A DNA stretch of 8,968 nt from Candidatus Omnitrophota bacterium (GCA_023142805.1 JAGLIU010000042.1:1-8968), one strand, 5' to 3'. Positions 1 to 7,590 are shown, numbered from the stretch's first letter. Notes: generated from the sequence alone by a model not told the origin. Numbers and translations: made by a program.

Positions 1-1067
1 TATCTGTCAGTCGTAGTAACTGTCGCGTTACCTCTAAATTGCGCCCTCGTATCCGTGTACTCATTTGCTATCCTTTTATGATCCATTAACTCACATAACG
101 CGAGGGCAACCGCTATAGTCGCGTCATCGTCCACAAGGATCATCCCGTCCAAATCCACTTTCGCTTTACTATCGTCCCATACATATGCGTCGATAGTCTG
201 ATTAAGAACATTCCCGTACTCGTCATACTCTTCGTACACGATATCCTGTGCCTGGATAAAATTGTTCACACCACAAACGGCATCGTTATATGTAAGTATC
301 ACGCTTCTTTCTAAATAGTTATATATGTCATAGCCGTAATTTTTTATCATCTGCGCTTCACTAAACACAAACGCGCCCTGAGTCTCATCATAATATTCCC
401 GCACTATTTTTTGTTCAAGGGCGTTCCCATAATCATCAAATTCCTCGATTATTATCGTCTGCCGATCAAGCTCCCCAGCAAGATCGGATATCGATATAGC
501 TCCGGCAGTATCAATAAACGTATCCGATAATAAACCGTACCTGGTTATAACGCTTTCTTCAACATTTCCCGTAGGACTGACAATCGTGTTTTCTATGAAT
601 TGCGCGTCTATCAACACTGTTTTAGCTTCATCTTCATATGTCAAGATTATCTGTTGACGCGCCACCCCGCTTGTCGTGTATCCGGTCGAACGGATCTCCT
701 TCACCTCCATAAGATCTCCGCCTGAAACCGGATCATCACTGTAGGTCATTACCATCTGGTTTAAAAGATTATGTTGCGAATCATATTTCCTGTTTGTCAT
801 TACCTGAAAACTTGTTATTGTCTCAATTTCGTTATCAAATTCATCATAACTTATCTCAGTACTCTTGATATCCTGATATCCGGCATCGCCGTTATTACTA
901 TAATCAGCGTTCGTGATATAATTTCTATTCGTAAGTTTTAACCCATCCGAAACATCATCATATCTCAACGTTTCAGATATCTGACTGAGGGCGTTACCTC
1001 TTGTGTCAAATAAGGACGTTGTAATCACGGTCCGGTCCAATTGCACAGTCTCTTCTGTATCTTTATA
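1..1067 (-). repeat. Long repeat unit, third copy (355 codons, reaches window edge)
   Basis: Residues 1453-1807 plus the two first bases of the next codon. The DNA offset to the second copy is 1,065 bp: the motif starting at base 1 recurs at base 1066, with 49 of the first 60 bases matching by hand count. Cys1717 and Cys1777 sit at the same places as Cys1362 and Cys1422. The last visible codons (TTTDR, then TA) match the start of another unit, so at least one further copy probably begins at the left edge. Confidence 0.85.
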
Positions 1068-4000
1068 TCTGTCAGTCGTACTTATCGTCGCGTTACCCTT
1101 AAATCGCGCCTTGCTATCCGTATACACATTTGTTATTCTTTTATGATCCATTAGCTCGCATAACACAAGAGCAACCGCTATGGTATCTTCATCATTTGTA
1201 GCGATTATGCCGTCCAAATCCACCTTCGCTTTACTCTCATCCCATACATATGTATCTATCGTCTGCTCCAATGAGTTACCGTGTTCATCATACTCCACGT
1301 ACACTATATCCTGCACCTGAACAAAATTATCCACACCACACGACACGTCGTCATATGTCAAGATCACGTTTCGCTCCACCCTGCCATGAAGATCATACCC
1401 ATAATTCTTCATCACCTGCGCTTCACTGAACACGAACGCACCCTGAATTTCGTCATAGTATTCCCTGACTATCTTTTGTTCCAAAGCGTTATCGTAATCA
1501 TCAAATTCTTTCGTCAGGATAGTCTGCCTGTCCAGTTCTCCTGAAAGATCGGATAGCACTATTGATCCTGTAGTATCCGTATCCGCCAAAGTGCTATACC
1601 TTGTTATTACACTTTCTTCGACAGCACCGGTAGGACCGATAATCACATTTTTTATGAACTGCGCGTCTATAAGTACTGTCTTCTGCTCATCCTCATAAGT
1701 CAATATTATCTGCTGACGAGCTACTCCGCTTGAGGTATATCCCATTGAACGGATCTCCTGTACCTCCATAAGCTCTCCACCGGAAACCGGATCATCGCTA
1801 TAGGTCATTACCATCTGATTCAAAAGGTTATGCTGAGAATCGTATTTTCTGTTCACCATTACCTGAAAACTTGTTATTGTCTCTATCTCATTGTCAAATT
1901 CGTCATAACTTATCTCCATACTCTTTGTCTCTTGATATCTGGCATCCCCGTTATTGGTATGATCGGCATTCGTAATATAATTCCTGTTCGTAAGAACAAG
2001 CCCGGCAGTTACATGGTCATATTTTGAAGTCTCAGATGTCTGTTCAAGAGCGTTACCTCTTGTGTCAAAACTGTTTGTCTTCATGACTGTCTGATCGAGT
2101 AATATGGTCTCTCCCAGATCTTTGTATCGAACCGTCGTTACTTCTGTCGCGTTTCCTCTGGTTTGCGCTATCAGATTATCATACTGACTTGTGATCGTCT
2201 TATGATCCAATAAAACGTATTGTTGAGTCACCTCATCCACAATATATGTATTTATCCTTTGCTCTGTAGCATTGCCGTAGCGATCATAGTCATCATAAAA
2301 AACGTCTTTTTTGTTGCTTATAACAGTTCCCTCTTCGTCCGCGTAGCTTATAGTTTCAGAATGAGTTGTCCTTCCAAGAAAATCAAAAGGATCATTCACT
2401 GTATACCTTGTCTCACTGAATACAAATTCTCCGGCTTCTTCATCATAATAATAGTACGTCGTTGCCTGACTTAAAATATTGCCTCTGATATCAAACTCAA
2501 AATTAGCTGTTGTCTGCCTGCCGATAGGCTCGCTATAATTGATTTCACCTTCCCCGCTGTCTCCGATTTCCGCCGACCCAAATGTTTCAGAAAAACTACT
2601 CAGGATATGCCCCTCGCTATCAATCTCAAAATTTTCGACAACTTGTACCTCCAACAATTCCGTTTTATTCTCATCCGCGTACGTCGCTGTGATCTGTTTT
2701 AAAGCCGTCCCTGACATATGAAACCCTACAGACCGGATCTCACGAATATCCAACAAAAATCTGGTTGCCTCATCCTGTTCGCTATAAGTGTATATGGATT
2801 GATTAAGCACATTATGGTGAGAATCAAATTCGCGATTAGTCGAAATTTCGTAGTTTAACAGCTCTAAAGAAGCTTCTGTTCCGGAATAGTCCGTTTGATA
2901 TGTACTAACATACTGCACCGCGGCATCCCCTCGCACATCGATATCCTCATTCAGTGTTTCTCTCCGCGTAACGAGTTTTAATATCGGATTTAACGGATCC
3001 GTCAGTTTATCCATCACAGATGTGTCCGTTGTCTGGCTGACAGCGTAACCTCTCTCGTTAAATTCCAAAACTTCCATCTGAATCTTATCTATAACACTTG
3101 TATCTTCTTTGGTAATAGAATCGTAGCGAATAGTTTCTGTATTCGCCGCGTTCCCTCTACGTTGAGCCAAAATGTCATCATAGTCGTTATGTATCGTCTT
3201 ATGATAGTAAAATTGCGTCTGGTCCTTGTCTTTCCAGACAGTTTCCGAGCGATCAATTATATTGCTGTAATAATCAAATCTGTGATTTTCAACAACCTTG
3301 GTAGTATCATAGATCCTTTCCCCTACACCGTTAACAGTGTAACTGTCAACAACTTGTCTGATCGCGCTACCGCGCAGGCTATATAACTCGTTTACCGTTT
3401 CCTGATAACCCACCTCAACAAGCCTGTCAAGTTCCCGGTTATACACATAAAAAGTTCTCCATTCCTCTCCGGGTTGTTTCTTCGCTGTATATTTAGAATA
3501 AACGACATCATCTTCTTTATCCAATCTTTCTTCACCCAAGAAAGTATAATAAGTCTTTATGTTGCTATTGCGGAGATTACCATTTATGTCTTCCACATCC
3601 TGACCGAACCGGGTATAGATCAGGTTGTTTTCGGTCTCAACCCTTTCAACAATATCCCCTTCGGAAGAATATGTCCGTTCAGTCGCGTTCAAAATAAAGT
3701 ACATTCCCCGACTATTTTGTTCATAGTTATTATGCGTGTCTTTAAAAAAAGACCCGTCCCTGTAATAACTCATGGTATCCAGGATCCGTTCCTCTCCTGC
3801 CCGACCCTCATAAATATTCGCTTCCTGAAGAATATCAATACTGTCTAACGGCAGTCCGACAATATCATAAGTATTTACGGTACTTAAAGTACGTCCGTCA
3901 TAGCTGTAATCTGTCCTTAACTGTGGTGTCCCCGCGCCATCGTAAAGATCATAGCTACGATCAATTCTTTCGTGACTCTTATCACCGGAAAACTCCGCCG

Positions 4001-5423
4001 TTTCCACAATTTCTCCGGCACCGATCGTGATCCTTTCTTCAGAATCCATATCCGATATATCATATATTTTTGTTTCGGAAAGAATATCACCGCTATAGTC
4101 ATAATCTTTTCTTTCCCATGGAATATATTCGTCTCCTTCTTGAGAAAAGTAGGAAAGAGTATATTGTGTTTTTTCTTTATCTTCTTCTCCGGTATAAACA
4201 GAAATACTTTCTAATCTTGCCTCGTCTTCCGTCTCCCATTCTTCTTCTTGCAACCCGGAAATACTGTACGCCCTCACTTCATCAAGGTCTTTACCCTCAT
4301 CCACTTGATAGTCGTAAACACTTATTCTATTGGGAGTGTTATCACCGTTATCGGCAATGACATATGATTCAAAAACAAGAGAGATCTTTTCCTCTTCTAC
4401 AACACCTTCATATACCGTTCTTCTGGTAATCCTGTCTTCTGTCAACTCCTCTTCCCAATTCCCTGATTCAAAGTTAATGTCCAGATCAGAGATATTGTAG
4501 GTTATGGTTTCATCAAGATTGTCCCCCCCGAGTTTGTGATAATCGTAGACCGTAACCTCACCCGGGATACCTTCATCATCATACCGGGAAAGAACATATT
4601 CGATCTTTTCCTCTTCTTTTTTTCCTGAATATACTGTCTTCCGAATAATGCGGTTATCAGTTAAGGTCTCTGCCCCTTCAAGCTTTTTGTATGACCCGAT
4701 AAAAGGATCTCCCTCTTTCGGCTCGATCTCTTCAGCTTTCGATACCCATCCCGCGGAGACAAGACCACTAATGTCGTATGATACTAACTCAAGCATTCGC
4801 TTTCTCGCTTTTCCATTTTCATAAACATACACATTGATCTGCAACGGGGATTCGTTTCTATAGTCTTCCAATGTGTAATAAATCCCGCCCCCGGACCCGC
4901 CTGTACTCTGCTTTTTCTTTAGAGGCATATCTTCTTCATACTCTTTCCTGTGTCTGCGATTGGCATTAAGCAAAAACATAAGGTCTGAAGTTTCCTGCTT
5001 TTGCCGCATGATCTCTTCATGTTTATTCTGTTGCCGTTTCAGATAAGTAGGTTCATATGCCAATCGCTGCTCTTGCTCTTTTCCCGTAGGAAGAAATTTT
5101 CTAAGACCACTTTGCTTTTTATTTGAAAACATATCATAATTAGTTACTTCAAGCTCATCGATATGTTCTTCCAACTCAGCATACAGCAAAGAACGCGCGT
5201 CATCAGTGTATCCGGGAATCGTATCAACCTTATCCCCTACAGAAGACACCGCGGGTTGGTAAGCAAAGTCCCACGAATACGCGATCTGCTGAAAGAAGAA
5301 AATGAAAGCGACCATCATGGATATGGTTTTTAAAACAATCCTCTTGCGTCTGTTAGTACGCACGTCAATAAACGTTGAGGGACGCAAAGGATCGTCTTTT
5401 TGACGACAATCTTGCATCTTCAT
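1..5423 (-). CDS. Giant secreted repeat protein with YD/RHS-like motifs (5' portion, runs off left edge)
   Basis: I translated this frame by hand from the ATG at 5423 to the window edge: 1,807 codons, no stop. Its gene end lies outside the window. Order of parts: a basic N-terminus with a signal peptide (residues 25-50); a charged, Lys/Glu/Gln-rich stretch (about 80-172) that could be coiled coil; a TGGSGGG linker (174-180); five short repeats (about 211-560); a transitional region; then three long repeats from residue 767 on. The long repeats carry motifs such as FDTRGNALEQ, YDEHGNSLEQ and FDIRGNILSQ, resembling degenerate YD/RHS repeats. The mature part is acidic and rich in Tyr, Asp, Glu, Thr and Asn, with almost no Cys. 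I see no catalytic domain. The start at 5423 is chosen for its GGTGG ribosome-binding site; an in-frame ATG at 5489 would add 22 residues but has no good site. Giant repeat proteins are known from Omnitrophota; a role in surface attachment or cell contact is inference. It is probably transcribed from its own promoter at 5541-5569. Confidence 0.88.
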   Translation of the reverse strand, partial: MKMQDCRQKDDPLRPSTFIDVRTNRRKRIVLKTISMMVAFIFFFQQIAYSWDFAYQPAVSSVGDKVDTIPGYTDDARSLLYAELEEHIDELEVTNYDMFSNKKQSGLRKFLPTGKEQEQRLAYEPTYLKRQQNKHEEIMRQKQETSDLMFLLNANRRHRKEYEEDMPLKKKQSTGGSGGGIYYTLEDYRNESPLQINVYVYENGKARKRMLELVSYDISGLVSAGWVSKAEEIEPKEGDPFIGSYKKLEGAETLTDNRIIRKTVYSGKKEEEKIEYVLSRYDDEGIPGEVTVYDYHKLGGDNLDETITYNISDLDINFESGNWEEELTEDRITRRTVYEGVVEEEKISLVFESYVIADNGDNTPNRISVYDYQVDEGKDLDEVRAYSISGLQEEEWETEDEARLESISVYTGEEDKEKTQYTLSYFSQEGDEYIPWERKDYDYSGDILSETKIYDISDMDSEERITIGAGEIVETAEFSGDKSHERIDRSYDLYDGAGTPQLRTDYSYDGRTLSTVNTYDIVGLPLDSIDILQEANIYEGRAGEERILDTMSYYRDGSFFKDTHNNYEQNSRGMYFILNATERTYSSEGDIVERVETENNLIYTRFGQDVEDINGNLRNSNIKTYYTFLGEERLDKEDDVVYSKYTAKKQPGEEWRTFYVYNRELDRLVEVGYQETVNELYSLRGSAIRQVVDSYTVNGVGERIYDTTKVVENHRFDYYSNIIDRSETVWKDKDQTQFYYHKTIHNDYDDILAQRRGNAANTETIRYDSITKEDTSVIDKIQMEVLEFNERGYAVSQTTDTSVMDKLTDPLNPILKLVTRRETLNEDIDVRGDAAVQYVSTYQTDYSGTEASLELLNYEISTNREFDSHHNVLNQSIYTYSEQDEATRFLLDIREIRSVGFHMSGTALKQITATYADENKTELLEVQVVENFEIDSEGHILSSFSETFGSAEIGDSGEGEINYSEPIGRQTTANFEFDIRGNILSQATTYYYYDEEAGEFVFSETRYTVNDPFDFLGRTTHSETISYADEEGTVISNKKDVFYDDYDRYGNATEQRINTYIVDEVTQQYVLLDHKTITSQYDNLIAQTRGNATEVTTVRYKDLGETILLDQTVMKTNSFDTRGNALEQTSETSKYDHVTAGLVLTNRNYITNADHTNNGDARYQETKSMEISYDEFDNEIETITSFQVMVNRKYDSQHNLLNQMVMTYSDDPVSGGELMEVQEIRSMGYTSSGVARQQIILTYEDEQKTVLIDAQFIKNVIIGPTGAVEESVITRYSTLADTDTTGSIVLSDLSGELDRQTILTKEFDDYDNALEQKIVREYYDEIQGAFVFSEAQVMKNYGYDLHGRVERNVILTYDDVSCGVDNFVQVQDIVYVEYDEHGNSLEQTIDTYVWDESKAKVDLDGIIATNDEDTIAVALVLCELMDHKRITNVYTDSKARFKGNATISTTDRYKDTEETVQLDRTVITTSLFDTRGNALSQISETLRYDDVSDGLKLTNRNYITNADYSNNGDAGYQDIKSTEISYDEFDNEIETITSFQVMTNRKYDSQHNLLNQMVMTYSDDPVSGGDLMEVKEIRSTGYTTSGVARQQIILTYEDEAKTVLIDAQFIENTIVSPTGNVEESVITRYGLLSDTFIDTAGAISISDLAGELDRQTIIIEEFDDYGNALEQKIVREYYDETQGAFVFSEAQMIKNYGYDIYNYLERSVILTYNDAVCGVNNFIQAQDIVYEEYDEYGNVLNQTIDAYVWDDSKAKVDLDGMILVDDDATIAVALALCELMDHKRIANEYTDTRAQFRGNATVTTTDR
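1068..2126 (-). repeat. Long repeat unit, second copy (353 codons)
   Basis: Residues 1100-1452. Within it the GN-type anchors fall at residues 1124, 1160, 1178, 1199, 1234, 1267, 1312, 1348, 1383 and 1444, mostly 33-45 residues apart, so the long unit is itself built of about nine sub-repeats. Hand alignment with the third copy gives about three quarters identical residues and only one length change, of two residues near 1280-1290. It contains two Cys (1362 and 1422), both in or near the segment missing from the first copy. Confidence 0.85.
2127..3125 (-). repeat. Long repeat unit, first copy (333 codons, divergent)
   Basis: Residues 767-1099. This is the oldest-looking of the three long units. 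It aligns with the two downstream copies through landmarks in the same order: RY(D/K) at the start, FNERGYAVSQ, a GDAAVQY motif, FDSHHNVLNQ, REIRSVGF, YADENKTELL, FDIRGNILSQ, YDEEAGEFVFSET, YDRYGNATEQ, LDHKTI and TRGNAT at the end. It is 20-22 codons shorter than the other units, mainly because it lacks the insertion around the VDLDG/CELMDHK region, where it reads only DEVTQQYVLLDHK. Confidence 0.8.
3744..4793 (-). repeat. Array of five short protein repeats (65-94 residues) in the giant protein
   Basis: Residues about 211-560 contain five tandem units marked by two recurring motifs. The first is a YDISGL-type motif at residues 217, 310, 387, 455 and 520 (DISGL, NISDL, SISGL, DISDM, DIVGL). 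The second is a VYxG-type motif followed by acidic and basic residues at 264, 337, 409, 477 and 537 (TVYSGKKEEEK, TVYEGVVEEEK, SVYTGEEDKEK, AEFSGDKSHER, NIYEGRAGEER). Spacing falls from 94 to 77, 68 and 65 residues. The units are divergent in DNA, so the repeat shows in protein only. Function is unknown; a beta-rich structural stalk is a guess. Confidence 0.75.
5274..5351 (-). other. Signal peptide of the giant protein
   Basis: Residues 25-50 of the giant protein. A basic cluster RRKR (25-28) is followed by a hydrophobic stretch (about 29-49, core MMVAFIFFF). The sequence then reads A48-Y49-S50 before W51-D52-F53, which fits a signal peptidase I site after Ser50 (small residues at -3 and -1). 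The 24-residue extension before it is long and polar. The segment could instead act as an uncleaved signal anchor. Either way the repeat body should lie outside the cytoplasm. Confidence 0.75.
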
Positions 5424-5429
5424 AATACA

Positions 5430-5436
5430 CCACCTT
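5430..5436 (-). promoter_or_regulatory. Ribosome-binding site of the giant protein gene
   Basis: The minus strand reads AAGGTGG, then six bases (TGTATT), then ATG. This decides for the start at 5423 over the in-frame ATG at 5489, which is preceded by a run of eight T and has only a distant AGG. Confidence 0.65.
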
Positions 5437-5540
5437 ATGGGTTTGTGAACTTTGATAAAAAACTTTTTTAAACTATTTAATAACTTCATAAAAAAAACAA
5501 CCTATATTTTTTTTTAACATTTATTTCTTATACAGTATAG

Positions 5541-5569
5541 AGTATATCATAGTATAGTTATAATGCCAA
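5541..5569 (-). promoter_or_regulatory. Sigma70-type promoter for the giant protein gene
   Basis: On the minus strand TTGGCA (5569-5564) stands 17 bases before TATACT (5546-5541). Each box matches the consensus (TTGACA, TATAAT) at five of six positions. Transcription would start near 5534, giving a 5' leader of about 110 bases that is very AT-rich. It is the best promoter match I found in this region, and it points at the only gene downstream on that strand. Chance matches are common in AT-rich DNA, so this is a prediction. Confidence 0.55.
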
Positions 5570-5571
5570 TT

Positions 5572-5589
5572 AAAAAGCGGTAGCTTTTT
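5572..5589 (-). terminator. Small terminator-like hairpin upstream of the giant gene promoter
   Basis: A perfect inverted repeat, AAAAAGC and GCTTTTT, with a 4-base loop. It is symmetric, so either strand gives a hairpin ending in a T run. Only two GC pairs support it, so it is weak. It sits directly before the -35 box at 5569 and could stop readthrough from ilvD. Confidence 0.35.
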
Positions 5590-5814
5590 GAACCCCTAAC
5601 ATTTATCTTTTTTTGTTGACACTTTTCTCCTAAAATGTTCATTTTTGCGCTATCTGACTATTTAAAAATAAATTCAACCTTTTTCCCTTTTAATGTTTTA
5701 AGACCTGTTTTTCACCGTTATTTTAACAACAAAGGTTAATGTATTATAGTTAGTATAAATGTAATACACTTAGTATTTCGGGGGACTCTTGAGGGATCTT
5801 CAAACAAACTTTTC

Positions 5815-5854
5815 GTTTATACGCGGAACCAAAAGGTCAATCCCGCGCATAAAC
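5815..5854 (-). terminator. RNA hairpin after ilvD, possible terminator
   Basis: Twelve bases after the ilvD stop, the minus strand reads GTTTATGCGCGG, a 16-base loop, then CCGCGTATAAAC. This forms a 12-bp stem with one G-U pair. On the plus strand the same position is an A-C mismatch, so the stem fits the minus-strand RNA better. The downstream tract (GAAAAGTTTGTTTG) is not a clean U run, so it may be a weak terminator or a 3'-end stabilising structure. Confidence 0.5.
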
Positions 5855-5866
5855 CACTACCCCTTA

Positions 5867-7531
5867 TTAATCGTCCTTGAACACCGCACCGGTCGATGCG
5901 GAGGTTACCTGTTTCGCGTATCGATACAAATATCCTTTTTTAATTTTATAATTCGGTTGATGCCAATTTTCAAAACGTTTTTTTATTTCATCTTCAGACA
6001 CTAAAAGTTCTAAAGACTTATTTGGAATATCAATTTTTATTTTATCGCTATCCTTAACAACCGCCATTAACCCGCCTTCTTGAGCTTCCGGTGAAACATG
6101 ACCAATTGCCGCTCCGCGTGTACCCCCGGAAAAACGTCCGTCAGTGATAAGCGCGACATCCTTGTCCAACCCTTCACCGGCGATAGCCGCTGTCGGACCA
6201 AGCATTTCCCTCATACCCGGTCCTCCCTTAGGTCCTTCATAACGGATAACAACAACATCACCCTTTTTTATCTTGCCGCTCATAATCGCTTTCATAGCAT
6301 CTTCCTCAGATTCAAAAACCCTGGCAGATCCGGTATGCGTAAGCATACTTTCAGCAACAGCCGCTTTTTTAACAACCGCGCCATCCGGAGCAAGATTCCC
6401 AAAAAGAATACTCAATCCACCGTCTTTTGAATAAGGCGTATTCACGGGCTTGATCACTTTCGGATCCAGATTCTCCACGTCATGAATGTTCTCTTTAACA
6501 GTCAGTCCCGAAACCGTTTTGAGTCCGGTGTGTATAAGATCCTTTTTGTTTAGTTCCGCCATAACAGCGGGTATTCCTCCTGCCTCATCCAAATCCTGCA
6601 TATGTTGTTCACCCGCGGGTGAAATGCGACATAAATTAGGAGTACGTTCACTTATTTCATTGAACAATTTGAGATCAAGTTTTATTCCCGCTTCATTCGC
6701 GATCGCGGGTAAATGCAATACGGTATTTGTTGAGCTGCCCAGTGCCATTTCAACAGTAATAGCATTTTCAAATGCCTTCGCCGTAACAATGTCTCTTGGT
6801 TTAACGTCTTTGGATACAAGCTCCATGATCTTCATGCCGCTTACTTTCGCAAGCCTCATTCTTTTTGCCATAACAGCCGGTATCGTTCCGTTTCCGGGCA
6901 AAGCCAATCCTAAAGCCTCACTCAGACAGTTCATGGAATTCGCGGTAAACATCCCCGAACATGAGCCTGATCCGGGACACGCTTCATCCTCCAATCTTTT
7001 CAACTCATCATCGGTGATCTTTCCTAAAGCGTGCGCTCCGACACCTTCAAAGACCGTGATCAGATCTATTGGTTTTTTTCTGTCGCACCCGGTAAGCATA
7101 GGACCGCCGCTGACTAACAACGCGGGGATATTTAGTCTTAACATCGCCATCATCATCCCCGGAACTATCTTATCACAATCGCAAATGCAAACCATACCAT
7201 CTATCGGATACGCGATACCCATAGATTCTATAGAATCGGCAATGAGCTCTCTTGAAGGCAGAGAATACTTCATCCCTTTATGCCCCATAGCGATACCATC
7301 GCAAATGCCGATCGTATTAAATTCCATAGGGGTTCCACCGGACATCCTTATCCCGGCCTTTACCGCGTCCGCGAGATCCCTTAGATGATTATGCCCCGGT
7401 ATTACCTCACTCACGGAATTTGCTATCCCGATTATAGGCCTGTTTAACTCCTCATCCGTATACGCTAAAGCCTTAAAAAGAGACCTGTGAGGTGCTCTTT
7501 CCAGTCCCTTTTTCATCTGATCCGATCTCAT
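5867..7531 (-). CDS. ilvD: Dihydroxy-acid dehydratase
   Basis: This enzyme dehydrates 2,3-dihydroxy-isovalerate and 2,3-dihydroxy-3-methylvalerate to the 2-keto acids that precede valine, leucine and isoleucine; it acts in the cytoplasm. The 554-residue length is normal and the protein is complete. Visible family signatures: VIPGHNHLR (43-51), FNTIGICDGIAMGH (71-84, with Mg-binding Asp78), CDKIVPGMM (119-127, with Fe-S ligand Cys119 and Lys121), CPGSGSCSGMFTANSMNCL (185-203, with Fe-S ligand Cys191) and DGRFSGGTRG (464-473, with probable catalytic Ser468). The PGH motif places it with the E. coli/clostridial type. The start is chosen because MRSDQMKKGLERAPHRSL is the usual N-terminus of the family; a GGGGGA stretch lies just before it, though close to the ATG. 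No other ilv or leu gene is in the window. The odd point is Cys-x-Cys-x-Cys at 115-119, where relatives usually have one Ser. Confidence 0.96.
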   Translation of the reverse strand: MRSDQMKKGLERAPHRSLFKALAYTDEELNRPIIGIANSVSEVIPGHNHLRDLADAVKAGIRMSGGTPMEFNTIGICDGIAMGHKGMKYSLPSRELIADSIESMGIAYPIDGMVCICDCDKIVPGMMMAMLRLNIPALLVSGGPMLTGCDRKKPIDLITVFEGVGAHALGKITDDELKRLEDEACPGSGSCSGMFTANSMNCLSEALGLALPGNGTIPAVMAKRMRLAKVSGMKIMELVSKDVKPRDIVTAKAFENAITVEMALGSSTNTVLHLPAIANEAGIKLDLKLFNEISERTPNLCRISPAGEQHMQDLDEAGGIPAVMAELNKKDLIHTGLKTVSGLTVKENIHDVENLDPKVIKPVNTPYSKDGGLSILFGNLAPDGAVVKKAAVAESMLTHTGSARVFESEEDAMKAIMSGKIKKGDVVVIRYEGPKGGPGMREMLGPTAAIAGEGLDKDVALITDGRFSGGTRGAAIGHVSPEAQEGGLMAVVKDSDKIKIDIPNKSLELLVSEDEIKKRFENWHQPNYKIKKGYLYRYAKQVTSASTGAVFKDD

Positions 7532-7564
7532 ATTTCCCCCATTCGAGTTAATTGTTCTTCCTAC

Positions 7565-7590
7565 GTTTGTAGAATTTCCGCCTTACAAAC
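7565..7590. repeat. Short inverted repeat between trxB and ilvD
   Basis: GTTTGTA (7565-7571) and TACAAAC (7584-7590) form a perfect 7-bp inverted repeat with a 12-base spacer, inside the 76-bp gap. No T run follows, so it is not a typical terminator. It could be an operator, an RNA hairpin or chance. A second ACAAACTC overlaps the adjacent sequence as a short direct repeat. Confidence 0.35.

Larger units (their letters stand above)
5424..5866. other. Non-coding AT-rich region between ilvD and the giant gene
   Basis: This stretch of 443 bp separates two co-directional genes. I see no convincing gene in it. It holds the ilvD 3' hairpin (5815-5854), the terminator-like hairpin (5572-5589), the promoter (5541-5569) and the ribosome-binding site (5430-5436). 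It also has several smaller inverted repeats, for example GTATTA with TAATAC around 5741-5767. The part from 5590 to 5760 is low-complexity A/T sequence with nothing I can name. Confidence 0.7.

Noticed and set aside
1281..4360. Many short open frames of 60-124 codons on both strands
   Set aside because: They lie in other frames of the giant gene, recur only because the DNA repeats, and have no plausible ribosome-binding pattern or domain.
1..5423. A complete RHS toxin or polymorphic toxin system
   Set aside because: The motif is only RHS-like, no core RHS domain, toxin tip or immunity gene is visible, and the C-terminus is outside the window.
5424..5489. In-frame start at 5489 adding 22 residues to the giant protein
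   Set aside because: It is preceded by a T run without a good ribosome-binding site, and the extension would place the signal peptide even further from the N-terminus.
5604..5629. A leader peptide with AGGAG and GTG before the giant gene
   Set aside because: It would encode only about eight residues, lies upstream of the predicted promoter, and has no regulatory amino-acid run or attenuator pair.
5616..5636. A plus-strand promoter (TTGACA at 5616)
   Set aside because: The nearest TAAAAT is only 9 bases away, there is no -10 box at proper spacing, and no plus-strand gene follows.
6486..7388. A 300-codon open frame on the plus strand
   Set aside because: It lies entirely antisense to ilvD, whose family motifs and full length are clear. 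The antisense translation shows no recognisable domain.
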